DNA from: Anaerolinea sp.
Lineage (GTDB): Bacteria > Chloroflexota > Anaerolineae > Anaerolineales > Anaerolineaceae
Assembly (NCBI GenBank): GCA_013824385.1
Contig: PNNU01000270.1
Location: 1 to 5,250, forward strand
Reading direction: 5' to 3'
DNA length: 5,250 nt
The notes beneath the pieces were generated by a model. It searched no databases and had not been told where the DNA came from. It was given only the letters and a program-made list of their open reading frames with translations. A program made the position numbers and the translations under genes. Below, piece after piece: positions 1-5,250 of the stretch; the stretch's first letter is position 1, and each line of letters opens with the position of its first letter.

Positions 1-681
1 ACTTTTATGGCAACGGTTGATGTGATTAAGTCAGCTATTTCTCAGGGAGCCAACCTGATCATTACACACGAGCCAACCTATTTTACGGGTTGGGATAAAA
101 CGGATTGGCTGCAGAACGACGAGGTTTATTTACACAAGTTGAAACTGATCAATGACCATAAAATCAATATTTGGCGGTTCCATGATCGTATGCATATGAC
201 AAGACCCGACAAAATATTTGAAGGGATTGATAAAGATTTGGGCTGGAAAAAATATGGCGATCCGGTGTTTCATCATTGTTATACAATCCCGGCAACTACA
301 GTAAGTGAATTAACCAAATTTTTAAAGACAGCACTTAATGTAAAAATGGCAAGAATTGTAGGAGAACCAAATTCGAATGTCGAACGAGTTGGTTTTCTGG
401 GCGGTGGCGGAAGCCTGGGATTGGGACGAGAAGAAATGCCCGCAGAATTAATACATGAAGCCAGGCTGGATGCGCTCATTTGCGGCGATATTACTGAATG
501 GACCACTTGTGCTTATGTCCGCGATGCGGCCCAACTTGGGTTCAATAAATCCATGATCATTCTGGGCCATAACCGTACTGAAGAAGCTGGCATGAAGCAT
601 CTCCCTGACTGGCTAAGTACACTTATGCCAGAGATGCCAATCAACTTTATTGAGGCCGGTGAACCTTTTTCATATCTTTAG
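1..681 (+). CDS. Nif3/DUF34-family dinuclear metal-binding protein, 5'-truncated by window edge
   Basis: The reading frame is open to the first base (codons act ttt precede the first ATG at 7). Family members usually carry sequence before the T-F-M-A-T stretch, so the start lies upstream; 226 codons are visible. Counting from the ATG at 7, the signature ANLIITHEP has His21. A HDRMH motif supplies His59, Asp60 and His63. The C-terminal GHNRTEE motif has His188 and Glu192 in the H-x3-E spacing of the family's metal site. The stretch FLGGGGSLG at 130-138 and CGDITEW at 159-165 are also typical. Nif3 proteins form toroidal hexamers with two metal ions per subunit. Their reaction is unsettled, with hydrolase roles and GTP cyclohydrolase-like activity proposed for some members. 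The usual HH pair is HE here, placing it in a divergent subfamily. No membrane segment or signal peptide is seen, so it is likely cytosolic. DUF3237 follows after 12 bases, suggesting co-transcription. Confidence 0.88.
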   Translation, partial: TFMATVDVIKSAISQGANLIITHEPTYFTGWDKTDWLQNDEVYLHKLKLINDHKINIWRFHDRMHMTRPDKIFEGIDKDLGWKKYGDPVFHHCYTIPATTVSELTKFLKTALNVKMARIVGEPNSNVERVGFLGGGGSLGLGREEMPAELIHEARLDALICGDITEWTTCAYVRDAAQLGFNKSMIILGHNRTEEAGMKHLPDWLSTLMPEMPINFIEAGEPFSYL

Positions 682-693
682 ATTGGTCAAAAA

Positions 694-1119
694 ATGATTA
701 ATCTTGCTGCACAAGAAGTGATGCGTCTTACTGTAAAAGTAGCTGCTCCAAAAATAGTTGGCAAAACAAACAGGGGTTTTTTGCAAGTGATTCCAATTGT
801 TGGGGGATTTTTTGCGGGTAAAAATATTAAAGGCAAAGTCGTTCCTGGCGGAGCGGATTGGAATACTACTCTTGATGAAGGCATAGCCCACGTTTTTGCA
901 AAATATTTGCTTGAAACGGACGATGGTGAAATTATCGCCATTGAAAATGAGGGTTACTTCAATTCAAATTCGATTTCAATAATTAAAACAACACCCAAAT
1001 TTCAAACAAATCTTGCGGGCAAATATGGCGAACTGAATTTCGGCACATATGTAGGTGAGCTCAATGCCACCCCGAATGCAACGGATAGTGTAGATATTGT
1101 TATTTTTAAATTGAAATAG
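694..1119 (+). CDS. DUF3237 family protein
   Basis: This 141-residue protein matches my recollection of DUF3237, whose members are usually about 150 residues and lack an established biochemical function. Visible family features are RGFLQVIPIVGGFFAGKNIKG (split here only by description: RGF at 27-29, PIVGG at 34-38), PGGADW at 51-56, KYLLETDDGE at 70-79, the xTTPKFxT segment at 98-104 and ELNFGTYVGE at 113-122. The pattern suggests a compact beta-barrel. The ATG at 694 is preferred over the in-frame ATG at 721 because the residues between them align with the normal N-terminal strand. Its ribosome binding site is weak (only GG at 685-686). The loop between the GYFN turn and the TTP motif looks short for the family. 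It lies 12 bases after the Nif3-like gene and ahead of two esterases, so it may share their transcript, but this does not reveal its role. No signal peptide or membrane segment is seen. Confidence 0.85.
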   Translation: MINLAAQEVMRLTVKVAAPKIVGKTNRGFLQVIPIVGGFFAGKNIKGKVVPGGADWNTTLDEGIAHVFAKYLLETDDGEIIAIENEGYFNSNSISIIKTTPKFQTNLAGKYGELNFGTYVGELNATPNATDSVDIVIFKLK

Positions 1120-1150
1120 TTTTCAGAATCAACTAAAAAACAAAAATAAT

Positions 1151-1154
1151 GGAG
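1151..1154 (+). promoter_or_regulatory. Ribosome binding site that selects the start at 1161
   Basis: GGAG lies six bases before the ATG at 1161. The alternative in-frame ATG at 1149 is preceded only by an A-rich stretch without a purine motif resembling Shine-Dalgarno, and the GGAG itself falls inside its first codons. The start at 1161 also gives the N-terminus expected for this esterase family. Confidence 0.7.
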
Positions 1155-1160
1155 ATTAAT

Positions 1161-2135
1161 ATGCCTCTTACTTTTGATTTTCCTCTGGATCAATTAAAAA
1201 CTTACAATGGGATTAATCCACGCCCTCACGATTTTGACGATTACTGGGATAAAGGTCTGAAAGAAATGAGATCAACCGATTCCAGGCTTGAACTAATCCC
1301 GGCTGATTTTCAGGCTCAAGGGGTCGAGTGCTTTCATCTATACTTTACCGGCGTCGGTGGGGCAAGAGTACATGCAAAATTATTACGTCCGTCGAATGTT
1401 GATAAACCGCATCCAGCTATTTTGATGTTCCACGGATATACCGGTAACGCAGGCGATTGGTCAGATAAACTCGCCTATGTTGCACAAGGCTATACTGTTG
1501 CTGCTCTGGATTGTCGTGGGCAAGGCGGGTTATCTGAAGACACGGGCGGGGTGGTAGGAAACACATACCACGGACAAATCATCCGAGGGTTGGAAGATGC
1601 ATTAATAGGTAAACCAGAAAAACTGCTCTTTCGCCAAATATTCCTTGACACAGCCCAATTGGCCAAAATCATAATGGAAATGCATGATGTAGATCCAGAT
1701 CGGGTGGGTGCCACCGGTGGCAGCCAGGGAGGTGCATTAACCGTGGCCTGTATTGCTCTGGAACCGCGCATCAAACTCGCTGCTCCATTCTATCCATTCT
1801 TAAGTGATTACAAACGGGTTTGGCAAATGGACCAGGCCAAAGATGCATACAAAGAATTACAGGAATATTTCCGGTTCTTCGACGCAAATCACGAAAATGA
1901 AAACAAAATATTTGAGATGCTTGGCTACATTGATATTCAGAATCTTGCCCCGCGCATAAAGACAAATATTCTTTGGGCAATTGGGCTTATGGACACAATA
2001 TGTCCGCCATCTTCACAATTTGCCGTCTATAACAAAATCAAATCCCCTAAATCCATGCTGTTTTACCCGGATTATGCGCATGAACCTTTGCCAGGTTTAT
2101 CGGATAAGATTTTTCAATTCTTTTTAGGGTTATAG
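1161..2135 (+). CDS. CE7-family acetyl esterase (acetyl xylan esterase / cephalosporin-C deacetylase type)
   Basis: This 324-residue alpha/beta hydrolase fits carbohydrate esterase family 7, whose members are about 320 residues. They remove acetyl groups from short acetylated xylo-oligosaccharides and other small acetyl esters such as cephalosporin C. With the start at 1161, the RGQ motif that marks CE7 is at 119-121, the nucleophile elbow GGSQGG has Ser188, the acid is Asp278 in GLMDTICPP, and the base is His307 in YAHEP, so the triad is complete and in family order. The N-terminal segment MPLTFDFPLDQLKTYNG and the FDDYWDKG motif are also characteristic. No signal peptide is present, which agrees with the usual cytoplasmic hexameric CE7 enzymes acting on imported oligosaccharides. 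The true substrate cannot be read from sequence. It lies 41 bases after DUF3237 and 57 before a second, unrelated esterase. An in-frame ATG at 1149 is the alternative start. Confidence 0.93.
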   Translation: MPLTFDFPLDQLKTYNGINPRPHDFDDYWDKGLKEMRSTDSRLELIPADFQAQGVECFHLYFTGVGGARVHAKLLRPSNVDKPHPAILMFHGYTGNAGDWSDKLAYVAQGYTVAALDCRGQGGLSEDTGGVVGNTYHGQIIRGLEDALIGKPEKLLFRQIFLDTAQLAKIIMEMHDVDPDRVGATGGSQGGALTVACIALEPRIKLAAPFYPFLSDYKRVWQMDQAKDAYKELQEYFRFFDANHENENKIFEMLGYIDIQNLAPRIKTNILWAIGLMDTICPPSSQFAVYNKIKSPKSMLFYPDYAHEPLPGLSDKIFQFFLGL

Positions 2136-2137
2136 GG

Positions 2138-2154
2138 ATGACTCGATTTGTCAT
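2138..2154. repeat. Short inverted repeat between the two esterase genes
   Basis: ATGAC (2138-2142) and GTCAT (2150-2154) are complementary across a seven-base loop, just after the stop of the CE7 gene. The stem is only five pairs and no T-run follows, so it is unlikely to be an intrinsic terminator. It may be chance. Confidence 0.25.
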
Positions 2155-2180
2155 GAAACTGGTGCAATTAATTTCGGAAA

Positions 2181-2186
2181 AAAGGA
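2181..2186 (+). promoter_or_regulatory. Ribosome binding site of the esterase-D-type hydrolase
   Basis: AAAGGA is followed by six bases and the ATG at 2193. An in-frame TAA at 2187-2189 rules out any earlier start, so this site fixes the start codon. Confidence 0.65.
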
Positions 2187-2192
2187 TAAATC

Positions 2193-2978
2193 ATGTCTTT
2201 GATACAATTAAATTTTCAATCTCTGGCTTTGGCTGCACCAGCCGCAATTACTGTTTTGTTACCACCTGCTTTTGTTGACATCAATGACAAGCGGAGTTTT
2301 GATGAAGTCTACCAATCCGGCAGGAAATTCAAAACCTTGTTCCTTTTTCACGGCGCATGTGCAGATTCTTCCAGTTGGCTGTATGGATCGAACATTCAAA
2401 GATATGCAGCCGAGCATCATCTGGCTGTAGTATTACCCAGCGTCGCTAACAGTTTTTATGCTGACCTTGAACACGGTTCTGCCTACTGGACCTTCATTAG
2501 CGAGGAATTGCCAAGGTATGTGAGGTCAGTATTGCCCTTATCGGATAAGCGAGAAGATAATTTTGTTGCCGGTCTTTCAATGGGTGGATACGGAGCATTA
2601 AAATTAGGATTAAACAAGCCTGACCAATTTTCTGCAGTGATCAGTCTCTCTGGTGTTGTCGATATAGTCTCCGCATTCAAAAATCCAATCCATCCCTTAT
2701 TCAGCATTGAAGATTACTTTGGTAGTTTTGAAAAACTTGAATCAAGCTATAACAACCTGTTTACTCAAATAAAAGCAATAAAAAACCAAAAAGCATCTAT
2801 ACCTCGAATATATATTGCCTGTGGTACAGAAGATTTTCTGTATGACATGAATATCAAATTCCGAGATTTCTTGCTTAAAAACTCATTTGATCTGACTTAT
2901 GAAGAAGGCCCCGGTGTCCATGATTGGAGTTTTTGGGATAAGTATATACAACGTGGATTGGATTGGTTGGAAGCGTAA
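2193..2978 (+). CDS. Esterase-D-type alpha/beta hydrolase (FrmB/EstA-like putative esterase)
   Basis: This 261-residue protein belongs to the putative esterase family that includes S-formylglutathione hydrolases, tributyrin esterases and CE1 feruloyl/acetyl esterases. The oxyanion-hole segment LFLFHG is at 49-54, the nucleophile elbow GLSMGGYG has Ser129, the acid is Asp214 in CGTEDFLY, and the base is His243 in GVHDW. The triad is intact and family spacing is kept, and the WxFxxxELP-like segment at 99-107 (WTFISEELP) is typical. The N-terminus is not a convincing signal peptide: the hydrophobic stretch at 10-23 belongs to the first strands and no basic residues precede it. A cytosolic enzyme is therefore likely. 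Which ester it cleaves cannot be told. Formylglutathione hydrolase is less likely because no formaldehyde dehydrogenase gene is nearby, while a short-chain acyl or sugar ester is plausible next to the CE7 esterase. An unrelated GC-richer gap follows before the membrane protein gene. Confidence 0.88.
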   Translation: MSLIQLNFQSLALAAPAAITVLLPPAFVDINDKRSFDEVYQSGRKFKTLFLFHGACADSSSWLYGSNIQRYAAEHHLAVVLPSVANSFYADLEHGSAYWTFISEELPRYVRSVLPLSDKREDNFVAGLSMGGYGALKLGLNKPDQFSAVISLSGVVDIVSAFKNPIHPLFSIEDYFGSFEKLESSYNNLFTQIKAIKNQKASIPRIYIACGTEDFLYDMNIKFRDFLLKNSFDLTYEEGPGVHDWSFWDKYIQRGLDWLEA

Positions 2979-2991
2979 ATATATTAATCAA

Positions 2992-3019
2992 TTCAGGGGG
3001 ATGACAGTGGACCCCTGAA
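2992..3019. repeat. Inverted repeat (possible RNA hairpin) after the second esterase gene
   Basis: TTCAGGGG (2992-2999) is perfectly complementary to CCCCTGAA (3012-3019), with a 12-base loop. It begins 14 bases after the esterase stop codon, where a terminator or mRNA-stabilising hairpin would be expected. No T-run follows, so it does not fit a canonical intrinsic terminator. It sits inside a stretch (2994-3035) of about 62% G+C by hand count, richer than the surrounding sequence. Confidence 0.45.
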
Positions 3020-3071
3020 GGTGCTCTACATCGGCTAATGATTGTTTTACTGCATTTATGCTAAAATCAAA

Positions 3072-3076
3072 AAAGG
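3072..3076 (+). promoter_or_regulatory. Ribosome binding site supporting a TTG start at 3084
   Basis: AAAGG is placed seven bases before TTG at 3084. The frame contains no ATG until far inside the membrane domain. The other upstream candidate, TTG at 3042, directly follows an in-frame TGA (3039-3041) and has no purine-rich site ahead of it. The TTG at 3084 therefore looks like the used start. Confidence 0.5.
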
Positions 3077-3083
3077 CCGACCT

Positions 3084-4538
3084 TTGAAAAATAACCGAAA
3101 CCTCTTATTTCTTTTCATAATATTTTCCATCATTCTTTTACTCACCTTCAGTCCTATTTCTGACCCTGACTTTTGGTGGCATATTAGAACTGGTCAGTGG
3201 ATCGCTGAAAATCATTCCATTCCGAAAGCCGATCCTTTTTCATATACCGCAAACAACCATCCGTGGATTGCACATGAATGGCTTTCAGACCTGTTCATTT
3301 ATTTTGTGTATAAATTAGGCGGTTTCAGATTACTGACCCTAATTTTCTCTCTTATAACCCTGGCCGTCTTTGTTTTTTCCTATTTGAGGTGTATTCAGAA
3401 GTCACGACCATACATTGCAGGGATGTTAATCCTCTTGGGCGCAAGTGCATCCATTCCTTTTTGGGGCATCCGTCCGCAGATGATTTCGCTGCTTTTTTCG
3501 GCTGTTTTTCTTTTTTTGTTGGACCGATATCAAGAGACAAGGCACCTGCGCTATCTCATCCCCATCCCTCTGCTTACCGTGCTTTGGGTAAATCTGCACG
3601 GCGGTTTTCTCCTTGGATTGGGCATCCTGGGAATCTATATCCTTGGGAATTTTATTGAACTTGTCGTAGACAAGCTGAAATACAAAGAGCCAATTACGAC
3701 TACACAACGCGTATTAATATATTCTTTTTGCGGCATCTTTATAATTAGCTTATTGGCAACATTGGCCAATCCGAATGGGATCCAAATCCTGGTCTATCCC
3801 TTCCAGACACTCACTGACGCCTCCATGCAACAATTCATCGTGGAATGGGTTTCACCGGATTTTCACCAGTTATACATGCTGCCATTTGCCTTAATCCTGC
3901 TGCTGCTCATTGTTTTTGGATTGTCAGGAAGCAAACGCATATCAACCATAAAAATCATTCTTGCAGTAGTTTTTTGTTTTGGCGCCCTGCGTTCAGTCCG
4001 GCATATCCCTTTATTTGTTATTCTTATCATCCCCATACTGGCAGAACAAATCAGTTCATTGCTACAAACTGGTATCCCTTCTTATAAAGAAGGCTGGTTT
4101 TATCGTTGGAAAATCTCCTGGGTGATTTGTGTCTTGCTTACAGCAATAATGGCGTTAACTTTTGTCAAGGTTACCAACCGCCAATCTGAGGTTGAGAATA
4201 ATGAATTTCCAAAAGCAGCAACGGAATGGATTTTGCAGAACAATCTCAAAGGAGAAATCTTTAGTTCGTATACCTGGGGGGGATACTTAATTTGGAAACT
4301 TTATCCGTACAACCTGGTCTATATTGATGGTCGTATGGATATTTACGAAGATTCCATTGTCAGTAATTATAAAAATATTTACTATACAGGCGCTGATTGG
4401 TTGCAATTACTCGATGAAAGTCCCACCCAACTGGTTTTGGTAGAGAATGATTCTAAACTGGCGGCATCTTTGACGGATGAAAAAAAATGGAAGATCAAGT
4501 ATAAAGATACTCAATCCATCCTCTTTTCAAAAGAATAA
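3084..4538 (+). CDS. Polytopic membrane protein with GT-C-like topology and soluble C-terminal domain
   Basis: I recognise this as a widespread uncharacterised membrane protein type but can give it no gene name. With the TTG start at 3084 it has 484 residues. A first membrane helix (about 7-22) leads into DPDFWWHIRTG at 27-37, an acidic/aromatic motif in the first outer loop, where GT-C glycosyltransferases carry their catalytic acid. About nine further helices follow up to about residue 361. Conserved-looking landmarks are WVNLHGG at 168-174 and RSVRHIPLF at 303-311. The last ~110 residues are hydrophilic and carry YTWGGYLIW at 396-404 and YIDGRMDIY at 413-421, a pairing I associate with this family. 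A role in transferring sugars from lipid carriers at the outer face is inferred from topology only; no activity is demonstrated. The start could instead be TTG at 3042 (498 residues). The gene stands 105 bases after the esterase and is probably not functionally tied to it. Confidence 0.8.
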   Translation: MKNNRNLLFLFIIFSIILLLTFSPISDPDFWWHIRTGQWIAENHSIPKADPFSYTANNHPWIAHEWLSDLFIYFVYKLGGFRLLTLIFSLITLAVFVFSYLRCIQKSRPYIAGMLILLGASASIPFWGIRPQMISLLFSAVFLFLLDRYQETRHLRYLIPIPLLTVLWVNLHGGFLLGLGILGIYILGNFIELVVDKLKYKEPITTTQRVLIYSFCGIFIISLLATLANPNGIQILVYPFQTLTDASMQQFIVEWVSPDFHQLYMLPFALILLLLIVFGLSGSKRISTIKIILAVVFCFGALRSVRHIPLFVILIIPILAEQISSLLQTGIPSYKEGWFYRWKISWVICVLLTAIMALTFVKVTNRQSEVENNEFPKAATEWILQNNLKGEIFSSYTWGGYLIWKLYPYNLVYIDGRMDIYEDSIVSNYKNIYYTGADWLQLLDESPTQLVLVENDSKLAASLTDEKKWKIKYKDTQSILFSKE

Positions 4539-4554
4539 ACCGGTCTTTTTTTTT
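4529..4554 (+). terminator. Possible weak terminator at the end of the membrane protein gene
   Basis: AAAAGA (4529-4534, overlapping the last codons) can pair with TCTTTT (4544-4549) around a nine-base loop, and nine T residues run from 4546 to 4554. The stem is short and AT-rich, so termination would depend mainly on the T-run. The location immediately after the stop codon is the best argument for it. Confidence 0.35.
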
Positions 4555-4631
4555 AGTAATACTCCAGAAAAAGTTCTTGCCGGGCATCAAAAAAGGTGCA
4601 ATTTTCTAATCTGATATTTAGCATATTTTTA

Positions 4632-4659
4632 TTACAAAGTGGATAAAAATGTGCATAAT
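4632..4659 (+). promoter_or_regulatory. Candidate promoter for the window-end membrane gene
   Basis: CATAAT (4654-4659) matches five of six bases of the -10 consensus, and TTACAA (4632-4637), 16 bases upstream, matches only three of six of the -35 consensus. The surrounding region from 4600 to 4670 is AT-rich. The 205-base gap 4539-4743 shows no other clear feature: no tRNA, small gene or strong hairpin. The candidate would give a leader of roughly 80 bases. Confidence 0.25.
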
Positions 4660-4743
4660 AAAGTATCAATCATACCCAATCAGTTGCGGCAGATGAATAT
4701 GCTTTATCGGTAATCCTCTTATTGGTTTTGGGAACAGAAGTCA

Positions 4744-5250
4744 ATGAAATTTCCGTTATCGAACTTTAAGTTTGAAAAGGAAGAAGATAAGCGAATTGCG
4801 CGTCTTATTTCTATTCTCATATTTATTTCATGGGGTACATACGCTTTTATAATATTTTTTGGATTTTTCTTCAAAGATTGGTCTTTAGTTGCAGCCGCAC
4901 TGACAGGTTGTGTACTACTTTTTATCCCCTTTATCATGATTCGGCTTGGAAAACTGCACTTCAGCAGCTTTATATTGGTTATAAGTGCCTTGGGTACCGT
5001 CACCTTCATTGCCACCATCGGACAGGGTATTCGCGATTTAGCTATGATTGCTCTACCTATTGTTCTGATTTTTGCAGGTTTAACCCTGGATCGGCTTCGG
5101 TTTGGGATTAGTGTTACTACTGCTTTACTCGCCATCAGTTGGTTGGCAATTGGCGAAAATTTGGGGTGGTTTTATCCCAAACCATTTTCTGGAGCAAGCG
5201 CCAATTGGATCACCCTGGTCATGGTAGCAATTCTTCTGATAGTGGCAGCG
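4744..5250 (+). CDS. Six-helix N-terminal membrane domain of a probable sensor/signalling protein, 3'-truncated
   Basis: An open frame of 169 codons runs from the ATG at 4744 to the window edge without a stop; an in-frame TAA at 4711 and no earlier start codon fix the start. The Shine-Dalgarno site is weak (GGGA at 4730-4733 or GAAG at 4737-4740). The product opens with a charged cytoplasmic segment (KFEKEEDKR, residues 9-17). Six likely membrane helices follow at about 21-42, 46-66, 74-92, 100-114, 120-138 and 154-169. The segment IGQGIRDLAMIALPIVLIF at 92-110 resembles the membrane input domain that, as I recall it, precedes PAS, histidine kinase or GGDEF modules in Anaerolineae proteins. 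A two-component or second-messenger sensor is therefore the best guess. No output domain is inside the window, so this remains inference; a plain membrane protein is possible. The upstream 205-base gap with a T-tract suggests its own promoter. Confidence 0.75.
   Translation, partial: MKFPLSNFKFEKEEDKRIARLISILIFISWGTYAFIIFFGFFFKDWSLVAAALTGCVLLFIPFIMIRLGKLHFSSFILVISALGTVTFIATIGQGIRDLAMIALPIVLIFAGLTLDRLRFGISVTTALLAISWLAIGENLGWFYPKPFSGASANWITLVMVAILLIVAA

Noticed and set aside
687..941. Minus-strand frame opposite DUF3237
   Set aside because: The + strand frame has the family motifs PGGADW and TDDGE; the antisense product has none.
2161..2169. GGTGCAATT occurs both here and at 4596-4604, each upstream of a gene
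   Set aside because: Nine shared bases with diverging flanks and different distances to the start codons is within chance for this length.
3038..3064. Tiny frame MIVLLHLC ending in TAA just before the membrane protein start, as a possible leader peptide
   Set aside because: No ribosome site precedes it and no attenuator-like alternative hairpins are visible downstream.
3389..3707. Overlapping frames on both strands inside the GT-C-like gene
   Set aside because: They are out-of-phase readings of a hydrophobic coding region, have no plausible ribosome sites of their own and no recognisable domain.
4830..5111. Open frame on the + strand in another phase (93 codons)
   Set aside because: It lies wholly inside the window-end membrane gene and encodes a Cys/Arg/Tyr-rich sequence typical of an out-of-frame reading.
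4719..5135. Long open frame on the minus strand (138 codons)
   Set aside because: It overlaps the + strand membrane gene, its product is a Lys/Arg/Ser-rich string without a recognisable domain, and the + strand frame has clear hydrophobic helices and a family-like motif.
1..5250. Mobile element, defence system, CRISPR array or biosynthetic cluster
   Set aside because: No transposase, integrase, direct-repeat array, nuclease or toxin-antitoxin pair was seen on either strand; the genes look like ordinary chromosomal metabolism, membrane and signalling genes.

Overview
The window holds six genes, all on the + strand, and I find no RNA gene, mobile element or CRISPR array. Base composition is moderately AT-rich. 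The best guess for the source is a member of the Anaerolineae (phylum Chloroflexota). This rests on how the last gene's membrane domain and the Nif3 and DUF3237 variants look to me, and no database search supports it. There is no rRNA or marker gene to confirm it.

Layout: (1) positions 1-681 are the 3' part of a Nif3/DUF34-family gene that begins upstream of the window. (2) 694-1119 is a small DUF3237 protein, 12 bases after gene 1. (3) 1161-2135 is a CE7-family acetyl esterase (acetyl xylan esterase / cephalosporin-C deacetylase type). (4) 2193-2978 is an esterase-D-type alpha/beta hydrolase related to S-formylglutathione hydrolases and CE1 esterases. (5) 3084-4538, most likely starting at a TTG codon, is a polytopic membrane protein with GT-C-like topology and a soluble C-terminal domain. 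(6) 4744 to the window end is the N-terminal six-helix membrane domain of a protein cut by the edge, probably a sensor or signalling protein.

Genes 1-4 are closely spaced (12, 41 and 57 bases) with no evident terminator between them and could form one transcription unit. No signal peptide is visible on genes 1-4, so they look cytoplasmic. The two unrelated serine esterases may remove acyl groups from imported small molecules such as acetylated sugars. The Nif3 and DUF3237 proteins have no settled function and do not define a pathway. The gap before gene 5 (105 bases to the preferred start) carries an inverted repeat and a locally GC-rich stretch. The gap before gene 6 is 205 bases and carries a T-tract just after gene 5, so gene 6 is probably transcribed separately.

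I do not see a clear new system here. The points most worth a second look are the altered metal-ligand pattern of the Nif3 protein, the tandem pair of unrelated esterases beside DUF3237, the odd GC-rich segment at 2994-3036, and the uncharacterised GT-C-like membrane protein.
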